From Bolinopsis microptera (Eukaryota > Ctenophora > Tentaculata > Lobata > Bolinopsidae): 64,000 nt of DNA. Below, in pieces: positions 15,013 to 25,700 of the stretch (the stretch's first letter is position 1; every line of letters begins with the position of its first letter). The notes beneath the pieces were generated by a model. The model was not told the DNA's origin and made no database searches. It was given only the letters and a program-made list of their open reading frames with translations. The stretch spans positions 2,384,001 to 2,448,000 of the forward strand of contig NC_087082.1 of NCBI RefSeq assembly GCF_026151205.1, read 5' to 3'. The position numbers and the translations under genes were made by a program.

Positions 15013-15963
15013 ATGCCTTTGCCGCTACAGAATGAACACTTGGATATGCTAGATGATGCTATGGTTATGAATGGCCAGTTCCTTACGGAGTATGTGAATC
15101 AGATACACATGGCAACTAACAGTATTTTAAAGGAGATTAGAAGTAAAATCGGTGCCGAACACAACGATGATGTGCAATTTGACAAACTGAACCAGAGAAG
15201 TGTGCCTAGAGAGAGGTTATCAGAATGGCTAGAGACAGTGTGCTGTTTGCTGAACGATTATTGTGGTCCATTGTTACAATCTGCCACAGAAACAGCTACC
15301 GACAACAGGGTGTTCAGGAAAGAAAAAATAGAAGATGCGAATAAGATCATAGAACTGCAAGAGAAGTTACTCTCTAAACAAGAAGAAGATATGACAAAAA
15401 TCAGTGATCTGCAGGAGAAGTTAGCTTTGAAGAAGGATGACGAGATTGGAACTGTGAAAAGTGCAGCTCAGAAAGAGATTAAGACCTTTTCGTCTCTGTT
15501 GAAAAACACGTGCAAAAACGCCTTTGCACCGAAGAAAATCCAAGCTGCAGTGAAAAGGGTTGCCCTAGAAGAAGATCGAAGTAAAAGTCTGATTATCTTT
15601 GGGATTCCAGAGACTGAGGAGAACCTGGATGCTAAGGTATCTGGTATTTTGTTGGACCATCTCAACGAAAAACCAAAAATTTTGAGATGTAATAGAGTTG
15701 GAAAGGACACAAGTGTACGAGTCAGACCAGTTAAATTCACTTTGTCAAGCTCAGATCAAGCTCGTACCATCTTGAGCAAGACTAAGTTATTAAGACATGT
15801 AGACGGGTTTACTTCTGTTTACATAACTCCTGATAGATCAGCTGCAGACAGAATAGCCTACAAGAAAGTTGTCGTCCAGCTACTCAATAAAAGGACAGCA
15901 GAGCCGGACAAAGTTCACGTAATCAGGAACTTTAGAGTCATTAGCTCGGAGAAGGAGCCTTGA
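15013..15963 (+). CDS. LINE ORF1-like protein (intact, solo)
   Basis: Uninterrupted intronless frame of 316 residues from the ATG at 15013. The open frame extends 27 bases further upstream but with no ATG. Order seen: an acidic helical N-terminus; a coiled coil at about 103-142 with the heptad-like phrases IIELQEKLLSKQEED and ISDLQEKLALKKDD; a compact domain at about 190-272 starting SKSLIIFGIPETEENL and including RCNRVGKD and RPVKFTLSSSDQARTIL; and a C-terminal segment with YITPDRSAADRIAYKK. This arrangement (coiled coil, RRM-like fold, C-terminal domain) is typical of ORF1 proteins of CR1/L2-type LINEs and related free-standing genes in invertebrates. No reverse transcriptase follows within 15.9-16.3 kb. 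It may be a 3'-truncated element copy or an exapted gene. Confidence 0.7.
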   Translation: MPLPLQNEHLDMLDDAMVMNGQFLTEYVNQIHMATNSILKEIRSKIGAEHNDDVQFDKLNQRSVPRERLSEWLETVCCLLNDYCGPLLQSATETATDNRVFRKEKIEDANKIIELQEKLLSKQEEDMTKISDLQEKLALKKDDEIGTVKSAAQKEIKTFSSLLKNTCKNAFAPKKIQAAVKRVALEEDRSKSLIIFGIPETEENLDAKVSGILLDHLNEKPKILRCNRVGKDTSVRVRPVKFTLSSSDQARTILSKTKLLRHVDGFTSVYITPDRSAADRIAYKKVVVQLLNKRTAEPDKVHVIRNFRVISSEKEP

Positions 15964-16335
15964 GAGTTTTATATTTTCTATAAGTACAATATTATATGTT
16001 TTGATTCATTGAATTAATTAATTGTTGCTAGGGCCCAATGTTATTGCGGGTGTGGTATTTACTGCACACTACCGTGTTTTGGTTACCCCTCTCTCAATAC
16101 ATAATTTGGGTTTCGATATTCTGGGATAGTGAAAATTAGGGCTATATCGGTTTTTTCCTTTTATAACTGGGTTTATTTAGATGCATTCAATTCTGTATAA
16201 TTATGTATTGTTTGAAAAGTTTTAGATAAAAAAAATATGGCAGTTATTTGTCTGAGCTGAGTAAACAGAAACACTTCGAACAGATATATTCATCATCTGG
16301 CATCATTTATTTACATTCCGGCTGATACCTCACAA
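15964..16335. other. Spacer between convergent genes
   Basis: About 370 AT-rich bases between the 3' end of the ORF1-like gene and the 3' end of the minus-strand secreted-protein gene. No endonuclease or reverse-transcriptase frame follows the ORF1-like gene here. Confidence 0.5.
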
Positions 16336-17893
16336 TTAGTTTACCTGTGGAGCGAGGAAGCAAGGTAGATCCTCCTCCGGACAATTGTATTTATCAAGGT
16401 AGACCTGATTAACAGCATCTTTAGTAAGTTTAGCCGCCTCCTTCATGCCGCTTTTACCGAGTCCTACTCTAAACACATAGGGAATGTGTTCCTGCTCCTC
16501 AAACTCTTTTAAGCTCAAGTTTTCATATTCTTTTAGGTTCTTTTTTTTGCATTTCTTCGGCTTGTTCTTTCTTGATCTTTGTTTGATGCGGCACTTCCCT
16601 CCAGCTGAAACAAGATGCTTCTTAAATGTGGGAAATTGTGGATAAAAGAGATGCTCTAAATTTGGCTATTTCTAAACTAAATTTTGAATAAACTTCGATG
16701 AGTCGATAAAAATGATTTCATATTTTATTTTATGACAACTCTCTTCATTAAAATAGCTTCATCATATTAATATTAACGTTAAACCTACTTGTCTGATGAA
16801 CGATCTCCAAGATGGTCTTTATTTGTCCTGGCAGGTAAAATCTTTTGTTCTTTATTGTAGCTGGCCTCAGAGATTCCATTTTAAATGTTTCGTTATTTCG
16901 AGTTATATGACGACCTACCCCACACCCTTCGGTATCTAGGTTTCGGGAATGTTAAGTAACTTTATTGAATGTAAATAAATGGATACGCATCTTTTTGAGG
17001 GCCCCGACGGATAAACTATTTAAATCCCAAAAAAATGTAATACTAATACTCAAGTATATTAATATAGTGCAGTTGACTTTCAATAAGCAGCTTACCGGGT
17101 CTGTCATCTTCATCATCCTCCATGTCATCTCCTTCGTTCTCGTCCTCACCAATTTCATCCCATAAATCATCCTCACGGTTATCTTCCACCGAATTCATCA
17201 ACTTGAGTGAGTTACTCCTTCTTGGCGGGAACAAAATTGGATACACCTCAACAAGTTCATCCAATTCGTCGTCAGGTTTCACCTCAACCTCGTGATCAGG
17301 TTCATCTAATAGTAATAGTAATGATATTTAATTTTTCTTGCAGGTTTATACATTATTATAGTTATACGTAAAACGGTTCGAGAAAACCGGTCATGGCAAT
17401 AACATATTAGGATTAGTATGGGATTAGTATGTATATTAGTATGTTATGATTAGTAATCTTATCTTATTTCATTACCATCAGTCGGCTGAGTAACATTTAC
17501 AACAACTCCGCAGCCCTTCTTTGCCTCCATTAAAGTAGGCATTTTCCAGATGCACTTGCAGTGAAACGTAACTCCGCAAAAAGTATGGTTCTGATTGCCA
17601 GTGCAGTCTGTTGGTCCTGCAAATATGATCACAGTCAATACTACATTTTAAATGCAAATGCGCTTATAAATTGGAATTCTAAATTAAAGTTTTTATACTC
17701 AGTTGAACTGGATAAAAATGAATTATTTTATTCAAAAATGTTTTTTATTTATTTTTCATTATTAATATTTGAAAACTGGATCCTAATTCCTAACACTAAT
17801 TTGTAAAATACCTGGCGCTTTTCTATCTTCGTCCCATCCATATGTGAGTGAGAGTTGCAGAAATAACAAGCTGACAAGTGCTCGGCCCAACAT
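16336..17893 (-). CDS. Secreted protein with acidic and basic segments, unknown family
   Basis: Five minus-strand exons: 17893-17812, 17616-17477 with its last base at 17476, 17305-17096, 16827-16789 and 16604-16336, giving 246 residues. Every junction is phase 1 with GT/AG borders. The first exon, MLGRALVSLLFLQLSLTYG, is a classic signal peptide. Next come a Cys-containing segment (residues about 30-75, C at TDC, TFC, HCKC and GCG, with two N-x-T sequons), a strongly acidic segment (about 75-145, ending GEDENEGDDMEDDEDDR), a short linker, a Lys/Arg cluster (QRSRKNKPKKCKKKN, a possible proprotein-convertase or heparin-binding site) and a mixed C-terminal domain with two Cys. The family is not recognised. 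Like the two Cys-rich genes at 22.7-30 kb, it has a separate signal-peptide exon ending in phase 1. Confidence 0.75.
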
Positions 17894-18404
17894 CGTACTT
17901 TTTAAATAGTTGTCACATTGTCAATGTCTATTTAATGTAATATAGGAATCATAGAATTGGATTTGGAAGGGGAAAAAACACAGCCAGAGTGCAGAGATGC
18001 GAACTGCGAACACAACATTACAATTACAGAAATATTGTTAATTACTATCAGTGGAACTGAAAAATCAACGACCGAATCTAGTGGAAAGAAGATCATGATC
18101 ATTAACTTGAAGTAAAAAATGACGAAGAAAGACAGGAAAATATTTAATGAGAATGTGAATTTCGTCAGAGTGGCAGCTGCCAACAGCCAACCCTTAAATT
18201 TGTTACTGAATTAAATTAGAGGATTTATATATGGGTCTAAACCTAGGACATGGCCCCTCATTGGCGCTCGTGGCCTAGTGGTTAACTACATATTATTAGT
18301 GGAGTGCAGCCCAGCAGTCAACAATTTCATGTGTCATGTGGACGTTAAGTTGTTAAGCAGGTGGTCAATCATACGTACGATATTGCCATTCTGGCCAATC
18401 AATT
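17894..18404. other. Intergenic stretch with a tRNA-like box A
   Basis: Upstream side of the secreted-protein gene. GGCGCTCGTGGCCTAGTGG at 18263-18281 resembles the 5' end and A box of a tRNA, but no clover-leaf or B box follows, so at most a SINE or tRNA relic is present. Confidence 0.3.
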
Positions 18405-18821
18405 ATGGCATTGACGCCATTCAAAATGAACGTCAGTAGTATGAACTTCGGTTGTTTTATTATTTGTTGCGAATACAGAGACGTTAAGGCATGGAAATAC
18501 GATGACACTGTGGCGTTGCAGTGTCCTATAAGTATACTCCCTTTTGGCGGTTTACTATTATATATATATGAGTATGACTCCATTGAAGATGTACTCGTTG
18601 GGTACGGACCATTCGGTATTATAAAAAATATAGGTGGTTCATGGTTGAAGCAGGAATGTTGCTATCGTGACACTTGTCGCCAATGGTGCGATGGTGACAA
18701 TGACGACAGGTCTACTGAGACCGAGACAAAGAATTTGGCTGAAAGTTTAACATCGCAAAAATTCCAACGTCGACACAAACTCCCTTACAGAATAGTAACA
18801 ACGAATATGAATTATCAGTGA
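18405..18821 (+). CDS. Uncertain 138-codon open frame
   Basis: ATG-to-TGA frame on the plus strand. Its second half is Cys-, Asp- and Glu-containing (CCYRDTCRQWCDGDNDDR) and ends in a basic, Thr-rich tail. There is no signal peptide at the ATG, no recognisable domain and no supporting neighbour. An AG acceptor-like site (AAAAAATATAG) at about 18632 could make only the second half a real exon. It could equally be chance. Confidence 0.25.
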   Translation: MALTPFKMNVSSMNFGCFIICCEYRDVKAWKYDDTVALQCPISILPFGGLLLYIYEYDSIEDVLVGYGPFGIIKNIGGSWLKQECCYRDTCRQWCDGDNDDRSTETETKNLAESLTSQKFQRRHKLPYRIVTTNMNYQ

Positions 18822-19883
18822 AGTACAAGTTTGATTATCACTTTAAACTCTGAAAGGCTGATAGTAGGATGTAAGCCTAGCCCTTCACAATAAATTCTAT
18901 TGCACTACAATTATAGATACGGCTCTCCCAGCGGAGAATTTGTAGACACGTGTTTTGATGACGTGATTGATCACAGATCATGATAAAAGCACCGGCCACC
19001 GGGACCTACTTCTTTATTCAACTCCATCTGACCGCATTGAGATCTCATTAAACTATACAAAAAATAAGTATAAAGAATAAGGAAAAGGAACGGGAATGAA
19101 GCCAATACCAGAAGTGAAACCCCACCATAGAATAATTGATCCTTATGTAGACCTGGTGAAATAAAGCAACTGAACTGTAAGTATAAGAAAAGACGGAAGG
19201 AATAAAGGAGAGAGGAAATAATGTTATGTGAACATCATCAGCAGATGACTTGGCACACCGGTTTCGGGGGTTTAACACCTGTACCGGTTTAATGTGCCAA
19301 GACCCCCTAGCAATCACTCGTCAGTGATCACCAGTCCACGTTAAATGTGATGATGAGAATTACTTTAAATAATTACTTTCAGTGTAGAAACTGGGTGTGC
19401 TGATAAACACAGTTTTTAACCCGAGTGAGCAGATAGTTGTCCGAATTTTACTCAAACTGTTATGATATTTCTCGCCTCACATATACTTTAAGCTAAAGGT
19501 TTTGAAATTTTAGAGCTGCTAAAGAAAGGTATTCGACACGAACCCTTGATAAACAGTCACAACTTTTATTAAACTTATTAAAGAAGAAAATAAACAACAA
19601 AACGTGTCAGATCTACATTAACCTATCCCACATGGGACTATCACCATTGTTTATGCTCTGTTTTGTAAACCATTAACTAATTCAGAACATTGGCAGAACA
19701 TGGATAGTAACACCTGAGCTGCATTGTTTGTCATCTGCCATACTGTCTAGTGCAGACGTCCATTGCGGTCCGATCACTCCGAACTAAAGTTTCCTACATT
19801 TCTATGTCTAATGAATTACAAATTATATAGACGCCATTTTTGATGATCAGCTATGACAAAGTATATCGAAACAAAATCTAAGT
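18822..19883. other. Intergenic stretch, no gene seen
   Basis: No exon or RNA gene supported. A direct phrase, CACACCGGTTTCGGGGG with ACCGGTTTAATGTGCC, around 19254-19300 forms a modest imperfect inverted repeat. Confidence 0.4.
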
Positions 19884-20380
19884 TATCTTACTCGGGAATA
19901 TTATGACTGGGATAAAGTGGTGGGTTTTGGAAAATTCCGCCATATTTTTCCCGGTCATTAATTTTCCCAGTCTTAAATTACGAGCGTGCTAAATCACTCT
20001 ACAGAGATTGTTCTAAAAGGGCCCCCGACGGTTGTAACCAACTTCAAACGATGTATTTTCGGACGCTGATTCCGAATCACCCCCCATGACATAGGGTTAA
20101 AATGCTCACCTGAAGAGATATTGGCGAAAAACTGTCTCGATCACGTGATATGACCGTATAAGGAAGTTAGTCTAATTTATCGTTAGGGTTAGGGTTTCAG
20201 CATATGTTTTTGTTAAGGATTGGGTTAGGGTTAGGGTTGGGATCATATTAGAGGGTTAGGGTTTCGAAAAGTCGTTCAGAACCAGCTAGAGAACGGGTTG
20301 AAAAAGTCACGTGACAGTCGAGTGTAAAGTGATTAATCATCATCCCTTAAATTAACCCGCTATAATGTTCCCGAGTAAGG
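19884..20380. mobile_element. Small inverted-repeat element (MITE-like), about 497 bases
   Basis: The left end TCTTACTCGGGAATATTATG and the right end ATAATGTTCCCGAGTAAGG are inverted copies (about 13-19 bases). A TA dinucleotide flanks the left side, as expected for a Tc1/mariner-type target duplication. Near the left end is a palindromic block, GGTGGGTTTTGGAAAATTCC ... GCCATATTTTTCCCGGTCAT, related to blocks at 41.5, 41.9 and 43.6 kb. The interior carries two CACGTG palindromes and several TTAGGG repeats. There is no transposase frame. Confidence 0.6.
20184..20262 (+). repeat. Interstitial TTAGGG telomere-like repeats
   Basis: GTTAGGGTTAGGGTTTC, GGGTTAGGGTTAGGGTTGGG and GAGGGTTAGGGTTTCG lie within about 80 bases inside the small inverted-repeat element. 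They match the animal telomere repeat but are short and interrupted. Confidence 0.75.
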
Positions 20381-20389
20381 TTAACTAAT

Positions 20390-20687
20390 CTGTAGTAGTG
20401 GAACAGCAATACTAAGGTAATGGGACTACTGCGGACCCTCTACCGGCCAAATCTTGTTAACAAAGCCGCAGTCAAGGTTCGGTGAACGGTAGTTAAAAGC
20501 GCTTAAGGGACATAAGTCAAATTGGTAGAGCAACTACATGATGTTGCTCTACCAATTTGACTTATGTCCCTTAAGCGCTTTTAACTACCGTTCACCGAAC
20601 CTTGACTGCGGCTTTGTTAACAAGGTTTGGCCGGTAGAGGGTCCGCAGTAGTCCCATTACCTTAGTATTGCTGTTCCACTACTACAG
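20390..20687. mobile_element. Near-perfect foldback (long hairpin), 298 bases
   Basis: The left arm starts CTGTAGTAGTGGAACAGCAA and runs to GGTAGAGCAAC at 20534. After an 8-base loop (TACATGAT) the right arm returns the same sequence in reverse complement and ends at TTCCACTACTACAG (20687). Each arm is about 145 bases with only a few mismatches (for example CAAATCTTG versus CAAGGTTTG). No coding capacity. The arm identity suggests a recent foldback or MITE insertion or a recent inverted duplication. Confidence 0.85.
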
Positions 20688-20825
20688 AAATAATCCCGAT
20701 AACACTCGACCTCTGCCTGATCCAGAGGAGATCACCATTTTACCTTCACACAGACATCGACCGCTGTACGAAGATGACGATCAGACCTCATTAAGGTTAT
20801 ATGTACTAATAGTAATACATTTTGA

Positions 20826-20920
20826 TGCTTGGTGGGTTTTGGAAAATTCCGCCATATCTTTCCCGGTCATTAATTTTCCCAGTCATAAATTAACCCGCTA
20901 TAATATTCCCGAGTAAGGTA
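20826..20920. mobile_element. Right-end fragment of the 19.9 kb element family
   Basis: GGTGGGTTTTGGAAAATTCC through TATAATATTCCCGAGTAAGG followed by TA matches the inner palindromic block and right terminus of the 19884-20380 element, but the middle is missing. It is a truncated or internally deleted sister copy. Confidence 0.7.
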
Positions 20921-22734
20921 TGTCCAGCTATTGCACAACTGCGAGGGCAATACTTTCAGGATAGTTATTACCTCTCCATCAACGACATCATTAACAACCA
21001 GCATATTACTTAATTACTACTATTGTCAACTTCGCAACTCGCAATAAGCACCGGTTGTTGTGCCCAAGGAACTGGACCAACCCGGAGTGACCTAATGTAT
21101 ATTCTCGTGCTGTTTATCTCATTATCACTGGTTAAGCGGCAGACTGGTTATCATCCTTTTGGCATTCGGGCATTCACTAATTCCCCTTCATTCCACTTGC
21201 CACTTCACCTCCATCATCTTCACATAGATAAAGATTCCCCCGGCATCCTCCTCCTGGAGGGTTGCCACACCCCAGAGGTAGGCAAATCATCTTCGAGTTC
21301 GTGCTATCCTTTTGTGGTCCAGCCTCTTAAAAAAGTTTACGATGAAAATGAATGATTCGGAATGTTAGAACTTTAACTATAATTCACACGGACCTCTAAA
21401 AACGGAACAGTAAATAAATGAGTTATGAATGACTAAATAAGTAGAACTAGAATGGGTGTGTCGCACGTGCAAAGATCGAAAAGTGAAGTTCTGTTGGATG
21501 ATAATCGATGTAATTTATTCAACCGTGCTTTTATCGGCCTTCAAAACGAGCCCTTTATGTCATAGTTCATCCCACGTGACACCGGTAATTGTCCATTTAC
21601 GGACTATCTGTCCTGGATATAAAGGTTCCAAACGTGATCTGTCGTCCAAAATAGAAATAGTAAACATGCGCCATTTGTTATGGCAGGACCAGACGTCCGG
21701 TACTGAACATTATCGATAAGAAAAAAAGTTGCAGAATCGATGTTTTTAAAGCGTTTTCCAATGGAAATAGATTTTTTTTCAATGATTATCTTCTTTGGCT
21801 CTCCGATAATTCGAAGTATTGAAGCGTCTCCGTGGTAATGACTAATGAACAAACGATCAGTGATGACAATAGGAGACCCACACCTGCGCATACAGTTATT
21901 GTTATCAAACTCTCCGCGTGCTACCATCTTTTATATATTTAAATGGTCATGACAATGGTTTGGATTTAAGGTGGGGTCAAGCTGCTGGTCGTAATACTAT
22001 TGCGAAATAAATCTTAACCATTAACTATTGCTACTTGCTTTTTAAATTTCAACAATAATAAATTCGGTTGTTTATCAACAGAGGTTTCTGATTTTAAATT
22101 CTAAATAACACATTCAAATTTAAAAAGTAGACAAGAAATTATGTGGTTCCGCACCCTAATGTAATTGTAACCTCTGTTTATCAATAATCCGTGTTGAAAC
22201 AAGAAATATAAGCATAAAAATAAAACAAAAGTTCGCCTTCACTTCGAACATCAACTCAATCAAATGGAAAATTTTTTTGAGCATTACTTTGTATAACTAT
22301 AATATGTAAAAATGCTACACATACAATTCATTATTCAACGATTAGTATTAGTATTACATTCCAAACATATCCTCTTCAGGATGTCTTCCCTTTCTTCCCC
22401 ATGAGCTTTGCAAACAGTCCACTAAAGAATCTGAAAGATTATTATAAATTTGTATTGTAACTCTTTTGAAAAATCATATTTGACATAAATAATAAATTGT
22501 AAATATTTAAAAAGAGATCTAATAAAATAAAATTGACTGTAATTGTCTTCTTTCTCATAATGAGACAAGGGGAATTAAAATAAATATACAACTTGCTAGC
22601 GGACAAAACACAAGAATGACCAATCCTCAAATTGCATCGAATTCAATGTATTCTATTTGGAGTTTTGATTTGGGAATTTCAAATAGTGGCAATGTTACTG
22701 TTTTAAACGATTATTGAATAATTTTAATTTTTAA
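20921..22734. other. Intergenic stretch with one possible minus-strand frame
   Basis: A GC-richer patch at 21140-21300 holds an open plus-strand frame without a good start or splice signals. A 107-codon minus-strand frame lies at 21604-21927 and is listed separately. The remainder is AT-rich and featureless, including the downstream region of the large Cys-rich gene. Confidence 0.35.
21604..21927 (-). CDS. Uncertain 107-codon open frame
   Basis: Minus-strand frame from an ATG, starting MVARGEFDNNNCMRRCGSPI, with a fairly protein-like composition and no low complexity. A TATATAAAAG string sits immediately before the ATG, too close to be its TATA box. No domain recognised. It could be a single exon of an unseen gene, a relic, or chance. 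Confidence 0.22.
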   Translation of the reverse strand: MVARGEFDNNNCMRRCGSPIVITDRLFISHYHGDASILRIIGEPKKIIIEKKSISIGKRFKNIDSATFFLIDNVQYRTSGPAITNGACLLFLFWTTDHVWNLYIQDR

Positions 22735-25700
22735 TCAAACAAACCCCGATGCTGTAAATGGAGTTGGTCTCTTTTTCTTCCGCTTTTTACTCCTCACAAT
22801 TTTCTGTCCCCTTTGAGTGCCTCTTCCGTCAATAATCTCATCCTCTGAAGCTTCGTTAAAGTCTGAGTTACCTTTAGAAATTGTCAAGTTTCTTCCTACA
22901 TCATCTATTTCTAGTTTACGTTTAGTTCCACTTTTAGTGCGAGGTTTAGTTACTGGTCCAGCGGCTGAATGAACTGAAATTAAATTGTTGGATTTTTCTG
23001 CCTGCAGGCTTATCTGATCTTCTTCGGGATCTTTTATTTTACCGTGGCTGTCCCCATTCTGTTTTAAGTATTTCTCCTCGTCAAGACCTTTTCTCTTTTC
23101 TTTCGTCTTTTCTTTTGTCTTTGACAGCTTCTCTGGTGACACAATCTGCCCATCATTTGTAACTTTGATGTTTTTCAGCAGCTGCATTTGCCGCTCCTTT
23201 TTCTGTCTCTTACTGCCTTCAATTTCTGTTATGACTTCCTGTTTATCTTTCATATAAACATCCTGCATCTTTTTCTTTGTTTTCGAATTCGAATGTTCAT
23301 TTAGTTTTATTATTTCATTATTCCTATCATCCTTCAAAGAATCGGAGCGAGTTGAAAGCATTTGATCTTTTGAAGTTCCTTTCATTTTCTGTCCGTTATT
23401 TTGTTTCCTTTCCCGTTTCTTTTTCTGTTGCTTCTTCCGCTCTCGTGTACGTTTTCCCCCGGGAATTTCTGCAATGACTGTAAGATTAGTTGGCAACTTG
23501 GATTTCTGTTTTCTCTCATCCTTTTTTTGTAATTTTTGTGGTTTCTCATACTTCTTCTCAGGTTGGATTTTCGGGTTGGCCAGCTTGAGTGTATGTCCTT
23601 GTCTTTCCTCTTTCTTATGATTATTTTTCTGTGTATTTGCTAGATTTTCTTTACGATGTTGTTTATGTTCTCTTTTCGGTGCCTCTTTTTCGTTTAAGAC
23701 TGGTGGACGAGTTTTCAGCGTTAATATTTTTTCTTGTTTTCGTTTCTGCACTATCATAATTCCATTTTTCTGACTCTTTTCCTGCTTTCCTTTTGAGACT
23801 TCCCAATTGGTTTCCATCCTCAATCTCCGCTTCTTCCTTTGTTTAGCTTTAATTGACACTCTTTTAGTGCACGAAAACTGGTGGAGTTTTACAGTATATT
23901 TGCATTTCAGTTCCTTTAACTGACAATATGAGTTGTTGCGTCTGTGACAGCTAATGTGGCTGCAAAACCTAACACTCCTCTCCAAAGTTGCACACCGTTT
24001 CCTCCTTTCATTCTGTGCCCAACTCCTGCACTGAACTAAATCACCTTTGTGCTCGATCTTACATCTTCGCACTGCTCTTATGTGACATTCGTACTTCTTT
24101 CTGAGATGACATTTTCTGATGTGGGCTTGGTAACAAACAGAGAATACCTTCTGCGCTTTTCCGCAAGGTGACTTGTTCACTTGCTTTACCTTTTTCTCAC
24201 AGTGCTTTGCTTCAGATGATATGAGTTGTTGACACGTTGAGGATGAACTGCCTCCACACTCTTTTATAGATTTTTTTATTCTTACACACATGATTCCGGA
24301 GTAAAACCTAAAGAAGCAAATACTTTGTAAAACCATCTGTCTGTCCCGACATTTTTTGTCCTCACACGACACTCTGATATTCTTGGTACATTTCTGGTAT
24401 TGGATGAAGAGTTCCTTGTTTGTTGGGGTGATTTTGACCACTACTCCAGTCGAATTTTTTACCCTGGTTAATCTTATTGAAGGTTTGTGATGAGTTGCAG
24501 GGCTCAACTTTTCGCCAAATGATATTGACGGTTTTTCGTTTTTGTGTCTCCCGGATGGTACAAGTTTAGTTTTTGCTTTTATCTTCGAGCTGGAAGTTGA
24601 AGCTGTTTTTGGCAGTTGAGTTTCAGGCTTAGGTTCAACTTTCGGTTGAGATATGGTGTTGGGTTTTCCTTTTCCTTTTGCTTTGGGTTTCGGTTTGGGT
24701 TTTGGTTTGGGTTCGGGTTTGGGTTCGGTTTTGACTTTAACGTTTGGCTTAACTTTGAGTTTGGTTATGCCTATGGATTTTAACTTAGGGTTGAGTTTGG
24801 GTTTGGGTTTGGGTTTTGGCTCAAATTTGAGCTTAGGTTTGGCTTTGGGTTCTATTTTAATTCTAAGTTTGGGCTTGAGTTTGGATTTGGCTTTGGATTT
24901 GGCTTTGGTTTTGGCTTTGTCTTTGGCTTTGGCTTTGGCTTTGGCTTTGGCTTTGGCTTTGGCTTTGACTTTGGCTTTGGCTTTGGCTTCGGGTTTGAGT
25001 TTGGGTTTGGCTTCGGCTTTGGCTTTGGCTTTGGCTTTGGCTTTGGATTTGGCTTTGGTTTTGGTTTTGGTTTTGGTTTTGGTTTTGGTTTTGGTTTTGG
25101 TTTTGGTTTTGGTTTCGGCTTTGGCTTTGGCTTCGGCTTTTGGTTTAGGTTTAGTTTTGGCTTTGGTTTTGGGTTTGGCTATGTCTTTGGCTTTGGCTTT
25201 GGCTTCGGGTTTGGGTTTGGCTTTGGCTTTGGTTTTGGATTTGGGTTTGGGTTTGGGTTTGTCTTTGTCTTCGGGATTGGGTTTGGGTTTGGGTTTGGGT
25301 TTGGTTTTTGCTTTGGTTTTGGTTTTGGCTTTGGCTTTGGCTTTGGTTTTGGCTTTGGTTTTGGCTTTGGCTTTGGGTCTATCACTAGGGTTGTCTTTGG
25401 TTTTGGCATTGGGTTTATCACTAGGTTTTGCATTATGTTTTTTATGTCTATGCTTCTCGAGTAAATGGTGGTGTAGTTGTTTACGATGAGAGAACCTACC
25501 CTGATCATGAAAATGTTTCGAACGCTTACAACAGTGTCTTTGATGCCTGATCAGTTTGACACATATCCCAGTATAAACCCCCAGACACTGCTTTATATCA
25601 GTAGTACCTTTACCAAGACAGCTCCTTATTCTTCCGTTGCACTGAGCAGAGTATTTTCTAGTGCTGGAGCAGCGCAGTGTTGTATTACCACATTTTGGGT

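Noticed and set aside
18262-18330. tRNA gene starting GGCGCTCGTGGCCTAGTGG
   Set aside because: Only the A-box region resembles a tRNA; no B box, acceptor pairing or anticodon arm could be drawn.
18640-18710. CC-x4-C-x3-C spacing resembling short disulphide-rich peptides
   Set aside because: Single occurrence, no signal peptide and no precursor layout, so a secreted peptide cannot be claimed.
21023-21355. 110-codon frame with a hydrophobic start
   Set aside because: No ATG context or homology; its GC-richer patch alone is not evidence of coding.
24653-25489. Gly-Leu-Ala rich plus-strand frame of 278 codons
   Set aside because: Antisense shadow of the Lys-X tract of the minus-strand secreted protein.
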